A stretch of DNA of 64,000 nucleotides from Lysinibacillus sp. ZYM-1 (GTDB taxonomy: Bacteria; Bacillota; Bacilli; Bacillales_A; Planococcaceae). The DNA is taken from assembly GCF_001308875.1 (NCBI RefSeq), contig NZ_KQ465112.1, positions 62,001 to 126,000 on the forward strand. The letters run 5' to 3'. The position numbers were made by a program, and so were the translations under genes. Below, in pieces: positions 28,295 through 37,310 of the stretch (position 1 is the first letter of the stretch; every line of letters starts with the position of its first letter). The notes beneath the pieces are model-generated. The model was not told where the DNA came from and ran no database searches. It was given only the letters and a program-made list of their open reading frames with translations.

Positions 28295-29408
28295 GTTACA
28301 AGAGGGCGTATTACCAGAAGTTGATCAACGCAATCCGTATGCTGTTGTTGCGATTACGAAGCATGGTGTTCAAATAGGTCGTCGCCTTCAGCAAACTTTT
28401 GCGGCGAGTGATTTATATTATATGAGTAAGTTTGAACAAGGCGATGAAGCAGAAAAGCATATTCAAATGTTTACTGGAACAGTGCGCTTGTTATTGCCGA
28501 CTCTATTTAAACAATATAAAGGTTTGATTTTAATTATCTCTTTAGGTGCAGTTGTACGAATGATTGCGCCGATTTTAAAAGATAAAAAGACGGATCCTGG
28601 TGTTGTTGTGATTGATGATCGAGGCGAAAACGTGATAAGTGTCTTATCAGGACATCTTGGTGGTGCCAATGAACTAACGCATGAGGTAGCAGCAGCACTT
28701 GGTGCAAACCCTATTATTACAACAGCTTCCGATGTGCAAAAGACCATTCCTGTCGACTTATTTGGCGCACGTTTTGGCTGGGTATGGGATAGTGCCGATA
28801 AATTGACGCCAGTAAGTGCTTCTGTCGTCAATGAGGAACATGTAGCCATTGTTCAGGAAACAGGTGAACGTGATTGGTGGATGCGTGATACACCAATGCC
28901 TGAGCAAATTAAAATTTATCCATCTACATTGGCGGCCATTGAGGCTAAACCTCATGCTACATTATTAATAACGGACCGTATTATCGAATCAGAAGAAGAG
29001 ATTCTGCTAGAAAATGGTGTCATTTACCGACCAAAATCAGTTGTGTTAGGGATGGGTTGTAATCGTGGTACATCTTTGGAAGAAATTGAACAAGTCATTG
29101 ATGAAACCTTGGCAGAGCTTAAACTTTCCAAAAAAAGTGTGAAGGCACTTTGTACAATTGATCTCAAGAAAGATGAGCAATGTTTCCTGGCTATTACCCA
29201 AAAATATGATTGGGAGTTTGTCACCTATTCACCGACAGAATTAAATGAAATCGAGTTCCCATCACCCTCAGAAACGGTCTTTAAATATACAGGGGCGTAT
29301 GGTGTCAGTGAACCTGCGGCTATGCACTATGCACAAGTGGAATCACTCATCTTAGAAAAGAAAAAATCGGGTAATGCTACGATTTCAGTTGCTAGATACC
29401 TATTTTAA
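28287..29408 (+). CDS. cbiG: Cobalt-precorrin-5A hydrolase CbiG
   Basis: 373 residues from a GTG that overlaps cbiF by 8 bases. The central region has the CbiG core (LILIISLGAVVRMIAP; VVVIDDRGENVISVLSGHLGGANELT). The C-terminal domain begins VVLGMGCNRGTSLEEIEQ. The enzyme opens the ring lactone and releases the C20 two-carbon unit as acetaldehyde. Domain order and length are as expected. Confidence 0.95.
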   Translation: MIELQEGVLPEVDQRNPYAVVAITKHGVQIGRRLQQTFAASDLYYMSKFEQGDEAEKHIQMFTGTVRLLLPTLFKQYKGLILIISLGAVVRMIAPILKDKKTDPGVVVIDDRGENVISVLSGHLGGANELTHEVAAALGANPIITTASDVQKTIPVDLFGARFGWVWDSADKLTPVSASVVNEEHVAIVQETGERDWWMRDTPMPEQIKIYPSTLAAIEAKPHATLLITDRIIESEEEILLENGVIYRPKSVVLGMGCNRGTSLEEIEQVIDETLAELKLSKKSVKALCTIDLKKDEQCFLAITQKYDWEFVTYSPTELNEIEFPSPSETVFKYTGAYGVSEPAAMHYAQVESLILEKKKSGNATISVARYLF

Positions 29409-29419
29409 GGAGGAAGTCC

Positions 29420-30787
29420 ATGCAAACAAATCGCTTTGTACTAGCTGGGACCGGCAGTGGTGTAGGCAAAACTACTTTTACCATTGGACTGATGAAAGCT
29501 CTACAAAATAAAGGGCAAGTCGTGCAGGGCTTTAAATGTGGACCTGATTACATCGATCCAACCTATCATACGGCAGTAACAGGTCGAGTATCGCGCAATA
29601 TTGATAGCTGGATGTTCTCGCATGAAGCTGTACGTGATATTGTAGCACGCGCAAGTATCGATGCAGATGTGTCTATTATTGAAGGTGTGATGGGCTTTTA
29701 TGATGGCAAAAGTCCATTATCAGATGCTGGCTCTGCCGCAGATATTAGTGTGGTGACAGAGAGTCCTGTTATTTTAATCGTCAATTGTGCAAGCATGGCT
29801 AGAAGTGTTGCTGCAGTTGTAAAGGGCTTCCAACTACTATCAGATAAACCGAATATCGTTGGTGTGATTGCTAATCAAGTTGGTAGTGTTGGCCATTATG
29901 AAATTGCCAAGGCTGCTATTGAACAAGAATGTGGAATCCCTGTTATTGGCTACTTAAAACGTGAGGAAGGGATTGATATCCCAAGTCGTCATTTAGGATT
30001 AGTACCTGCCATTGAAAGAGGAGAGCTTCATTCATTCTTTGACAAACTAGGTGACTTGATGGCTGAGACCATTGACTTAGATCAATTACTCAATCTAACA
30101 AAGGCCCCAATTCTTCATGAATCAGGCAATTTATTTGCAGAGGAGCCTGCACAAAATATTTGTCTCGCTGTGGCAAAAGATGCGGCATTTAATTTTTATT
30201 ATGAAGAAAATTTGGCTTTATTACGGGCGAAAGGTGCGACATTACAATTCTTTTCACCACTGGCCAATGAGCCTGTACCAGCAGAAGCGGATGGCTTATA
30301 TATTGGGGGTGGCTTCCCCGAAGAATTTGCGCAGACACTTGCAGCAAATACAGTTGTTAAACAATCCATACGTGAAGCCATTGCCAAAGGTCTGCCAACA
30401 TTGGCTGAATGTGGTGGCTTTATGTATTTAACAGAGGCTATTACAGATAGCCATGGGGAGCGTTACGACATGGTAGGTGTAATACCAGGGGAAGTAGCCA
30501 TGCAAACAAAGCTAGCAGCACTTGGCTATCGTGAAATTTTTGGTACAGTAGATAATTTCTTAATCGGTCCAGAGGATCAGGCGAAGGGGCATGAATTCCA
30601 CTATTCCAAATATAGCGGCTCTCATAGCGCACCTGCCTACGAAACGATTGGACGTTTTGGCAAAAAGCAAGAGGGCTATCAAATAGGAAATTTGGTGGCT
30701 GGTTATACGCATTTTCATTTTGTATCAAACCCAAAGCTAATTAACAATTGGTTAACAGCTTGTAAGAAGGTGAAGAAAGATGACTAA
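29420..30787 (+). CDS. cbiA: Cobyrinate a,c-diamide synthase CbiA
   Basis: 455 residues with AAGGAGG upstream. The N-terminal ATP-binding domain has GTGSGVGKTTFTIGLM and GFKCGPDYIDPTYH. The C-terminal class I glutamine amidotransferase domain has its nucleophile in LAECGGFMYL and a late histidine in GYTHFHFVSNP. It amidates side chains a and c of cobyrinic acid using glutamine and ATP. The next gene starts inside its last 8 bases. Confidence 0.96.
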   Translation: MQTNRFVLAGTGSGVGKTTFTIGLMKALQNKGQVVQGFKCGPDYIDPTYHTAVTGRVSRNIDSWMFSHEAVRDIVARASIDADVSIIEGVMGFYDGKSPLSDAGSAADISVVTESPVILIVNCASMARSVAAVVKGFQLLSDKPNIVGVIANQVGSVGHYEIAKAAIEQECGIPVIGYLKREEGIDIPSRHLGLVPAIERGELHSFFDKLGDLMAETIDLDQLLNLTKAPILHESGNLFAEEPAQNICLAVAKDAAFNFYYEENLALLRAKGATLQFFSPLANEPVPAEADGLYIGGGFPEEFAQTLAANTVVKQSIREAIAKGLPTLAECGGFMYLTEAITDSHGERYDMVGVIPGEVAMQTKLAALGYREIFGTVDNFLIGPEDQAKGHEFHYSKYSGSHSAPAYETIGRFGKKQEGYQIGNLVAGYTHFHFVSNPKLINNWLTACKKVKKDD

Positions 30788-31418
30788 TTATTTTCCCATT
30801 CATATCAATCTCGAATATAAAACGGTTGTAATTATAGGCGGTGGTCACGTAGCCACACAAAAGGTGGCATCCCTATTACCGGCACAGGCGAAGATCGTTA
30901 TTGTCAGTCCAACACTACATGAAGATTTACAGCCATTAACTGAAATGGGGCAAATTACTTGGAAACAAAAAGAATTTGAACCACGCGATTTGGATGATGC
31001 AATCCTCATTATTGCTGCCACGAATGTGACGGCTGTTAACGAAGCAGTACAAGAAGCGGCACAGCATTGGCAATTAATCAATCGAACAGACATGCAAAGT
31101 GAAAGTGATTTTATTACGCCTGCGACAGTTCGCCGTGGACCTTTAGTATTAACTGTTTCGACATCGGGAGCAAGTCCAGGGCTAGCGCGCAAAATTAAAG
31201 CAGATTTAGAAGATCAATTCGATGATGCCTATGAAGATTACGTCTGCTTTTTACAGCAAGCTCGGTTAATGATTGCTGCAAAGTATGATAAAGGTCCACA
31301 AAGACGCGCGGCATTACAGGCCTTGCTAGAACCGAACATCCTTGAATGGACACGTCATGGTGAGATGGATAGACGTGAAGCTTATTTACAACAACTATTG
31401 ATGGGAGAAAAGCAATGA
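30780..31418 (+). CDS. Precorrin-2 dehydrogenase (SirC/Met8/CysG-B-like)
   Basis: 212 residues. An N-terminal NAD-binding domain (VVIIGGGHVATQKVASLLPAQAKIVIVSP) is followed by the siroheme-synthase dimerisation and central domain (FITPATVRRGPLVLTVSTSGASPGLARKIKADLE). It oxidises precorrin-2 to sirohydrochlorin, the substrate of CbiX. Some relatives also chelate iron; activity with iron or cobalt cannot be told from sequence. It overlaps cbiA by 8 bases and cobA by 4. Confidence 0.92.
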   Translation: MTNYFPIHINLEYKTVVIIGGGHVATQKVASLLPAQAKIVIVSPTLHEDLQPLTEMGQITWKQKEFEPRDLDDAILIIAATNVTAVNEAVQEAAQHWQLINRTDMQSESDFITPATVRRGPLVLTVSTSGASPGLARKIKADLEDQFDDAYEDYVCFLQQARLMIAAKYDKGPQRRAALQALLEPNILEWTRHGEMDRREAYLQQLLMGEKQ

Positions 31419-32185
31419 AGGATGGAATAGTTTATATTGTTGGCGCAGGACCTGGGGATCCAAAGCTTATTACGGTCTATGGTCTAGAATGTATTCAAAA
31501 AGCTGATATTATCGCCTATGACCGTCTTGTAAATCCAAAATTGCTCGATTTTGCAAAAAAGGATGCGGAGCTCATTTATTGCGGTAAATTACCAGGAAGG
31601 CACCACCTGATTCAAGATGAAATTAATGCATTACTTGTGGAAAAGGCGCAGCAAGGCAAAGTTGTCACTCGCCTTAAAGGTGGGGATCCATTCGTTTTTG
31701 GTCGTGGTGCAGAAGAGGCCGAAATTTTAAAAAATCATGGAATTGCTTATGAAATTGTTCCAGGTATAACTGCAGGTATTGCGGCACCTGCTTATGCGGG
31801 AATTCCTGTTACACATAGAGACTTTGCCACAAGTTTTGCCCTCGTGACAGGACATGGCCGAGAAGAAAAAGGACAAGATTTTTTGAATTGGCCAGCATTA
31901 GCAACTGGTATTGATACCGTGGCTTTTTACATGAGTGTTGGCAATATTGCCTACATAGCTCGAAAATTGATCGAAAATGGACGTAGAGCAACAACACCTG
32001 TAGCGGTCATTGAGTGGGGAACAACTGCTCAACAAAGAACTATTACAGGGCAATTAGATGAAATAGCGAACATTATTGAACGTGAAGGATACCATAATCC
32101 TTCCATGATTGTAGTTGGCGATGTCGTCAATGTACGTGAAAAAATCCAATGGTTTGAAGAACAGGGTCTTGCTTTTTCAGAATGA
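31415..32185 (+). CDS. cobA: Uroporphyrinogen-III C-methyltransferase (SUMT)
   Basis: 256 residues, ATGA overlap with the previous gene. It has the full SUMT signature set: VGAGPGDPKLITVYG, YCGKLPGRHHLIQDEIN, RLKGGDPFVFGRGAEE and PGITAGIAAPAYAGIPVTHR. It makes precorrin-2 from uroporphyrinogen III with two SAM. With the dehydrogenase before it and CbiX, it supplies cobalt-sirohydrochlorin from the general tetrapyrrole pathway. Confidence 0.96.
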   Translation: MKDGIVYIVGAGPGDPKLITVYGLECIQKADIIAYDRLVNPKLLDFAKKDAELIYCGKLPGRHHLIQDEINALLVEKAQQGKVVTRLKGGDPFVFGRGAEEAEILKNHGIAYEIVPGITAGIAAPAYAGIPVTHRDFATSFALVTGHGREEKGQDFLNWPALATGIDTVAFYMSVGNIAYIARKLIENGRRATTPVAVIEWGTTAQQRTITGQLDEIANIIEREGYHNPSMIVVGDVVNVREKIQWFEEQGLAFSE

Positions 32186-32217
32186 TCGTATAAGAAGAGC
32201 AAAGGGAGGAAGCAAAC

Positions 32218-32778
32218 ATGACAGTCATAGAGGCATTAAAAAAGCGTCGAGCTATTCGAAATTACACAACACAACCCGTAGAAAAAGAGAAAATTGAGCA
32301 AATTTTACAATCAGCTACATTCGCCCCTAATGACAGAATGCGTGAGCCTTGGCATTTTTATGTCATTCAAGGTGAAGCTATGGAGCGTTATGAGGATATG
32401 GCGAGTGCCTATTTACAAGAACGCTTTCCAACAAAACCGAATTTAGTGGAAAGCTCTTTAAAGGTTGTACAAACAACGCCCGTCGCTATTGTTGTGACAG
32501 CAGATATTGTGGAAGGGGATCCTGATGCGACAGCAGATAATGTTTTTGCTGTATGTAGTGCCATTATGTCTATGTGGCTAACAGCAGAGGAGCTAGGTCT
32601 TGGCTTCGTCTGGCGCACACGTGGTGTTGGACTTGTTCATGATCCGCGTATGCATTCGTTTATTGGTGCAAGTGAAGCGCAAAAAGTAGTCGGTACGATT
32701 TTTATTGGCTACCCACAAGAACTGGAACTCAACGACAAGAAGCGTACGCCATTTGAAGAAAAGACAACTTGGCTGTAA
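32218..32778 (+). CDS. Nitroreductase-family protein of the cobalamin operon (CbiY position)
   Basis: 186 residues with AGGGAGG upstream. It opens MTVIEALKKRRAIRNY, the FMN-binding arginine motif of nitroreductases. APNDRMREPWHFYVI and a late VVGTIFIGYP segment follow. The B. megaterium cobI operon has a gene called cbiY in the same position, function unclear. BluB, which makes dimethylbenzimidazole, is a distant family member, but this protein is shorter, so a BluB role is not supported. It may reduce flavin or the corrin cobalt before adenosylation (inference). Confidence 0.85.
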   Translation: MTVIEALKKRRAIRNYTTQPVEKEKIEQILQSATFAPNDRMREPWHFYVIQGEAMERYEDMASAYLQERFPTKPNLVESSLKVVQTTPVAIVVTADIVEGDPDATADNVFAVCSAIMSMWLTAEELGLGFVWRTRGVGLVHDPRMHSFIGASEAQKVVGTIFIGYPQELELNDKKRTPFEEKTTWL

Positions 32779-32791
32779 GGAGGCTAACAGC

Positions 32792-33328
32792 ATGGCAAGA
32801 AAAGGCTTGTTTTTAGTGTATACAGGCGAAGGAAAAGGTAAAACGACAGCATCCCTAGGCGTCACATTACGTGCAGTTGGACGTGGCTTAAATGTGCGCT
32901 ATATGCAATTCATAAAATCTCCAGAGCGCACTTACGGTGAGCAAATTGCCCTGCGTAAGCTAGGCGTGGAAATGGAGCAAATGGGCATTGGCTTTACTTG
33001 GACCAAGACACCTGAGGAGCATCGTGCAGCCTTAGCAAAGGCGTGGAAAAAAACGAAGGCAGCTCTACAAGATGATAGCATTGATTTATTAGTGCTAGAT
33101 GAGTTAAACAATGCATTGGCTATTAGCAAATTTCCAATCGATGACGTTCTGCCACTGGTGGAAGTCATAGAGGCTATTCAGCAACGCCCTTCGACAATGC
33201 ATCTAGTAGTGACAGGACGGAGTGCCAATCCCGCATTGCTGGCAATGGCTGATTTGGTTTCTACGATTGATGCCACAAAGCATTACTATGATGAAGGTAT
33301 TCCAGCGGTGAAAGGGCTTGAATTTTAA
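32792..33328 (+). CDS. btuR: Cob(I)yrinic acid a,c-diamide adenosyltransferase (BtuR/CobO)
   Basis: 178 residues from the ATG at 32792, with AAGGAGG 10 bases before it. The N-terminal P-loop is VYTGEGKGKTTASLG, typical of CobA/BtuR/CobO. DLLVLDELNNAL holds the Walker-B-like segment, and VVTGRSANPALLAMADLVS closes the fold. It adds the 5'-deoxyadenosyl group to Co(I). The stop codon lies within a hairpin (33305-33343). Confidence 0.95.
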   Translation: MARKGLFLVYTGEGKGKTTASLGVTLRAVGRGLNVRYMQFIKSPERTYGEQIALRKLGVEMEQMGIGFTWTKTPEEHRAALAKAWKKTKAALQDDSIDLLVLDELNNALAISKFPIDDVLPLVEVIEAIQQRPSTMHLVVTGRSANPALLAMADLVSTIDATKHYYDEGIPAVKGLEF

Positions 33329-33343
33329 AGCTCCCTTCACCGC
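33305..33343 (+). other. Hairpin overlapping the btuR stop codon
   Basis: GCGGTGAAAGGG (33305-33316) can pair with CCCTTCACCGC (33333-33343) with one bulge, enclosing the stop codon. There is no T-run, so it is not a standard terminator. It could slow transcription or protect the upstream mRNA from 3' decay. Confidence 0.45.
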
Positions 33344-33386
33344 CTGAGTAAGGCATTTATTCTGAGTTAGATGATGGGTGCGAGAG

Positions 33387-33462
33387 AATACTCATAAAAC
33401 GAAGGGCAAATATCCGTGTTACGCAAGAAATACTCACAGTGCAGAGATAGTATCCGCGTGAC
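33387..33462. repeat. Two degenerate tandem intergenic repeats
   Basis: Two units start 42 bases apart (33387 and 33429). Each begins AATACTCA and ends TATCCG(T/C)GT(T/G)AC after a 14-16-base variable middle. The only sizeable gap inside the cobalamin operon (33329-33489) is largely made of them. They do not encode a protein. Confidence 0.5.
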
Positions 33463-33489
33463 ACCAATAATGACGGAGGATAAATGACT

Positions 33490-34989
33490 ATGCCAGCAAA
33501 ATCAATCATGATTCAAGGGACAGCTTCCGATGTTGGAAAAAGTATGATCTGTACGGCGTTGTGTCGTATATTTTCAGATGATGGCTTTAAAGTTGTCCCT
33601 TTTAAATCGCAAAATATGGCGCTTAATTCATTTGTGACAAAAGACGGTGGAGAAATTGGGCGTGCACAAGGGGTACAGGCTGAAGCTGCCCGTGTGGTTG
33701 CGACTACTGATATGAATCCCATTTTGCTGAAACCCAAGCAAGATATGATGTCTGAGGTCATCGTCCATGGGAAGCATTTTTTAAATATGGATGCCAAAAC
33801 TTATCGCAATAATTTTGTACAGGAAGCGATGCCAATCGTAGAAAAATCAGTACGTACGCTACAAGATACATATGATGTTATTGTCCTAGAAGGGGCAGGT
33901 AGTCCAGCAGAGATTAACTTAAAGGATCGCGATATTGCTAATATGCGAATGGCACATTTAGCAGATGCAGCTGTTGTGCTAGTTGCCGATATTGATCGTG
34001 GTGGAGTCTTTGCCTCGATTGTTGGTACACTGGCACTGCTAGATGAGGCGGAGCGAGCACGGGTTAAAGGGCTGATCATCAATAAATTTAGAGGCATGCG
34101 TGAATTATTGGATGATGGTTTGACATGGGTGGAGCAAGAAACAGGCATCCCAGTGCTTGGTGTTGTGCCCTATTTAGAAGTCAATATTGAAGCCGAGGAT
34201 TCACTCGCTTTATCATCATTGCGCTTTAAAAAGCCAAAGCCGGGGGAATTTGCCATAGATGTGGCGATGATTCGTTTACCCCGTATTTCAAACTTCACAG
34301 ATGTCGATCCGTTTTTCGATGAGCCAGAAGTAGGGGTTCGGTTAATTGGAAAAGTTCATGAACTAGGTACGCCAGATTTGCTCATACTACCAGGAACAAA
34401 AAGCACCATGGATGATTTAGCTTGGTTAAAGGCACAAGGATTCGACCAAGCCATCGCACGTTTACGTGACCATGGCACTAAAATTATTGGAATTTGTGGC
34501 GGTTTCCAAATGCTTGGTGAGACACTGCTAGATCCAGATGCAGTGGAAGGTAATGGTGAATCTGCTCATGGTCTTGGGTTATTGCCAATCGAAACAATCT
34601 TTGTAGGGAATAAAAAAACGGTACAAATGACTGGAACAAGAGGGCAGGATACACTGATGGGCTATGAAATTCATCTGGGGCGAACGAAAATTTTACGTGA
34701 TGAAGTCACACCGTTTTTACAGCTTGAAGATGGCCGTGAAGATGGCGCAGTTAGTCAGGATGAACAGGTGATTGGCACGTATTTTCACGGAATATTCCAT
34801 AATCGCACCTATACCCGTCAGCTTATCAATGACATACGAGTAAGGAAAGGCTTAGCTGCTTTACCAAGTGAGGTAAAAAGTGATGCTGAACGAAGAGAAG
34901 ATGCTTACAATATGTTAGCCAGCCACGTACGAGCAAATCTTGATATGAATAAAATATATGAATTATTATCTTTAGAGGTATCTGTATGA
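33490..34989 (+). CDS. cbiP: Cobyric acid synthase CbiP/CobQ
   Basis: 499 residues from the ATG at 33490, 10 bases after GGAGG; an ATG at 33484 (501 residues) is nearer the ribosome site than usual. The ATP-binding N-terminus is SIMIQGTASDVGKSMICTAL. The glutamine-amidotransferase nucleophile is in IIGICGGFQMLGE and the late histidine in IGTYFHGIFHN. It amidates side chains b, d, e and g of adenosylcobyrinate a,c-diamide. The stop overlaps the following methyltransferase start (ATGA). Confidence 0.95.
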   Translation: MPAKSIMIQGTASDVGKSMICTALCRIFSDDGFKVVPFKSQNMALNSFVTKDGGEIGRAQGVQAEAARVVATTDMNPILLKPKQDMMSEVIVHGKHFLNMDAKTYRNNFVQEAMPIVEKSVRTLQDTYDVIVLEGAGSPAEINLKDRDIANMRMAHLADAAVVLVADIDRGGVFASIVGTLALLDEAERARVKGLIINKFRGMRELLDDGLTWVEQETGIPVLGVVPYLEVNIEAEDSLALSSLRFKKPKPGEFAIDVAMIRLPRISNFTDVDPFFDEPEVGVRLIGKVHELGTPDLLILPGTKSTMDDLAWLKAQGFDQAIARLRDHGTKIIGICGGFQMLGETLLDPDAVEGNGESAHGLGLLPIETIFVGNKKTVQMTGTRGQDTLMGYEIHLGRTKILRDEVTPFLQLEDGREDGAVSQDEQVIGTYFHGIFHNRTYTRQLINDIRVRKGLAALPSEVKSDAERREDAYNMLASHVRANLDMNKIYELLSLEVSV

Positions 34990-35822
34990 CAAGAAAAGGA
35001 CCATTAGCCATTAACTTTGAAGCATTATGGCAAGAAGGTATGAAAGACTGGCATGGGCATATGCCTGACCGTATGGTGAACGATCAGCTAGAAGAGCAAT
35101 TTTGGGCACAATCCGTTGCACGAAAAAACATGGGACAAACCGATCCATATGCCGCACGCATTTTTCAGGAGCTTCAAAAAAGTATTGAGCCTCAGCATTC
35201 TGTATTAGAAATTGGACCTGGCTGGGGCAATTACACGTTCCCTTTAGCAGATAGAGTGGACAAGCTAACATGTGTGGATAGCTCTGAAAGTATTTTGCAT
35301 TACTTACAACAGTGCATGCCGCATCAGGAGCACGTTTCATATGTACATGCAAAATGGGAAAGTTTGGAAAGAGATGAGATTGAGCCACATGATATCGTCT
35401 TAGGTGTAAATTGTTTTTACCGTATGTATGAAATCAAAGCAGCCTTATCTCATATGAATCGACTGGCGACCAAACGTGCCATTATTGGGATGACGACAGG
35501 CCCTATTCAGCCACACTATGAACGATTATATGAAAAGTATGGCTATGATATCAAATTCCCCCGTAGAGATTATATTGAATTTTTAAATCTATTGTATGAA
35601 ATGGATATTTACGCTGATTGCCAAATCATCCCTTTGGAGCGTATTTATGAATATGAAAGCTATGAGCAACTTGTGATTACTCAAAGTAAAAAAATATTAA
35701 ATACAGATTTTCAGCTAGCACACCTCGAGGAATCGCTGCAACCTTTTATTGAAGAAAAAGATGGACGTTATTACTATCGTCATGATTTTCAAGCAGCCCT
35801 GGTTTCTTGGCAACCAAAATAA
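34986..35822 (+). CDS. Class I SAM-dependent methyltransferase closing the cobalamin operon
   Basis: 278 residues, translationally coupled to cbiP by an ATGA overlap and followed by the operon terminator. SAM motif I is VLEIGPGWGNYTFPLA (about residue 75), with an acidic motif II at TCVDSSESILHY. The post-I region HDIVLGVNCFYRMYEIKAAL fits small-molecule methyltransferases. There is no tetrapyrrole-methylase fold, and all ring methylations are already covered by cobA, cbiL, cbiH60, cbiF, cbiD and cbiET. Its substrate is unknown. A link to lower-ligand or corrinoid modification is conjecture. Confidence 0.82.
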   Translation: MTRKGPLAINFEALWQEGMKDWHGHMPDRMVNDQLEEQFWAQSVARKNMGQTDPYAARIFQELQKSIEPQHSVLEIGPGWGNYTFPLADRVDKLTCVDSSESILHYLQQCMPHQEHVSYVHAKWESLERDEIEPHDIVLGVNCFYRMYEIKAALSHMNRLATKRAIIGMTTGPIQPHYERLYEKYGYDIKFPRRDYIEFLNLLYEMDIYADCQIIPLERIYEYESYEQLVITQSKKILNTDFQLAHLEESLQPFIEEKDGRYYYRHDFQAALVSWQPK

Positions 35823-35827
35823 ACGGC

Positions 35828-35862
35828 AAACCTTTGGAGAAAGCTTTCACCAAAGGTTTTTC
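35828..35862 (+). terminator. Terminator of the cobalamin operon
   Basis: AAACCTTTGG (35828-35837) pairs with CCAAAGGTTT (35850-35859), with an inner GAAAGCTTTC palindrome extending the stem, followed by a short T-rich tail. It starts 6 bases after the last stop codon. Confidence 0.88.
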
Positions 35863-35918
35863 TTATGGGGTACGATAGGGTACAATAAAACGATAGAACA
35901 TGAAGTGAGGTGGCATAT

Positions 35919-36851
35919 GTGCAACTACATTTTTTAGGAACAGGCGCAGGCATGCCTTCGAAAGAACGAAATACGAGTGCCCTGATGGTAAAGCTGTTAG
36001 ACGAAATAAGTGAAATGTGGCTTTTTGATTGTGGAGAAGCGACTCAACATCAAATTTTACACACCTCGTTAAAGCCGCGTAAGGTGACGAAAATTTTTAT
36101 TACCCATCTTCATGGCGATCATATTTTCGGATTGCCAGGTTTTTTAAGCTCCCGTTCGTTTCAAGGAGGGGACGAACCTCTAACATTATTCGGCCCACCA
36201 GGGTTACAGCAATGGATTGAACAAACTTTTGCATTATCCAAGACTCATTTAACATATCCCTTGCACTTTGTAGAAGTTCAAGAAGGGGTCATTTTTGAGG
36301 ATACCTATTTTACGATACATGCCAAGGAATTGCGCCATGTAGTCCCATGCTACGGCTATCGTATTGAACAAAAGGATTTACCTGGCGAATTATTAATCGA
36401 AAAAGCCAAGACTTTAGGTGTTCCCATGGGGCCACTTTTAGGACAATTAAAAAAAGGACATGATATCGTGCTTGAAAATGGCGACGTAATACAAGCGAAA
36501 GAAGTTGTTGCACCGGCCAAAAAAGGCTTCACACTGACGATTTTAGGTGACACTAAATATTGTGAAGAAGCCGTTCATTTATCAATGGGCGCTGATATCA
36601 TTGTGCATGAAGCAACCTTTGACGGCACAACAACGGATTTAGCAGCCAGTTATGGTCATGCAACCAATGTAGAGGCAGCAAAGGTCGCACAGCAAGCAGG
36701 GGCACAATATTTACTATTAAATCATTTAAGCGCTCGCTTTCTTCCACAGGATTTACCTCAATTTTTGGCAGAGGCGCAAGAAACTTTCCCACAAACATTT
36801 CTGACTTCCGATCAAGCTACGTATACTTGGCAAAACAATAATTTATTTTAA
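35919..36851 (+). CDS. rnz: Ribonuclease Z
   Basis: About 310 residues from the GTG at 35919. GTGAGG is 8 bases before it, and the protein then begins close to LHFLGTGAGMPSKERN, as usual for tRNase Z. A GTG 9 bases earlier is less well placed. The metallo-beta-lactamase motif is THLHGDHIFGLPG, with further ligands in VVPCYGYR, ILGDTKYCEE and LLNHLSARF. LFDCGEATQHQIL is typical of the short tRNase Z. It trims tRNA 3' ends. It has its own terminator. Confidence 0.95.
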   Translation: MQLHFLGTGAGMPSKERNTSALMVKLLDEISEMWLFDCGEATQHQILHTSLKPRKVTKIFITHLHGDHIFGLPGFLSSRSFQGGDEPLTLFGPPGLQQWIEQTFALSKTHLTYPLHFVEVQEGVIFEDTYFTIHAKELRHVVPCYGYRIEQKDLPGELLIEKAKTLGVPMGPLLGQLKKGHDIVLENGDVIQAKEVVAPAKKGFTLTILGDTKYCEEAVHLSMGADIIVHEATFDGTTTDLAASYGHATNVEAAKVAQQAGAQYLLLNHLSARFLPQDLPQFLAEAQETFPQTFLTSDQATYTWQNNNLF

Positions 36852-36857
36852 TAATGG

Positions 36858-36897
36858 AAAACATCTATTAATGGGAATGCCAATTAATAGATGTTTT
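36858..36897 (+). terminator. Terminator after rnz
   Basis: A perfect 15-bp stem (36858-36872 with 36883-36897, AAAACATCTATTAAT and its complement) followed by T's, 6 bases after the rnz stop. Confidence 0.88.
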
Positions 36898-36994
36898 TTG
36901 TTTATAGTTCCAAAGATTTTCAAGTATAAAAGGAAAAATATAGTGCGATAAATCGCTTAGTTCCCTTATAATTGAAAAAAGGGGTGTGGTTAAA

Positions 36995-37225
36995 ATGAAT
37001 CAACAAAAGATGCCACCAGCACTACTACGACTTATCGTTATCTTTCCCAACGTGCTGAGCTATTTATTACTATTTGGTCTAATCATTTTTGTCATAACAA
37101 ACTATGAAACTTTGAAAGCGACGAATAATCTAACAGTATGGATCATTTTTATTGTCGTCTTAGCACCGGCTGCTACATACACGACTTTTAGTATTGTGAA
37201 GAAGATGAGGGCGGGACATATGTAA
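36995..37225 (+). CDS. Small two-helix membrane protein, unknown function
   Basis: 76 residues from the ATG at 36995, with AAGGGG about 10 bases upstream; a GTG 9 bases earlier is possible. Two hydrophobic segments are visible: VIFPNVLSYLLLFGLIIFVI and LTVWIIFIVVLAPAATYTTF. A short basic C-terminus (KKMRAGHM) follows. No family is recognised. It has its own ribosome site and a strong terminator, so it is probably a real monocistronic gene. Confidence 0.7.
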   Translation: MNQQKMPPALLRLIVIFPNVLSYLLLFGLIIFVITNYETLKATNNLTVWIIFIVVLAPAATYTTFSIVKKMRAGHM

Positions 37226-37235
37226 GCAAACATAT

Positions 37236-37281
37236 ACGTGTTACCAGTAGAAAAATTGTTCTAGTGGTAACACGTTTTTTT
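37236..37281 (+). terminator. Terminator after the small membrane protein gene
   Basis: ACGTGTTACCA (37236-37246) pairs perfectly with TGGTAACACGT (37265-37275) and is followed by seven T's. Confidence 0.9.
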
Positions 37282-37310
37282 GACAAGGGAGGAAAAGTCG
37301 TTTATATTTT

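Noticed and set aside
32218-32778. BluB (dimethylbenzimidazole synthase)
   Set aside because: Shorter than BluB and better explained as the CbiY-position nitroreductase of Bacillus cobalamin operons.
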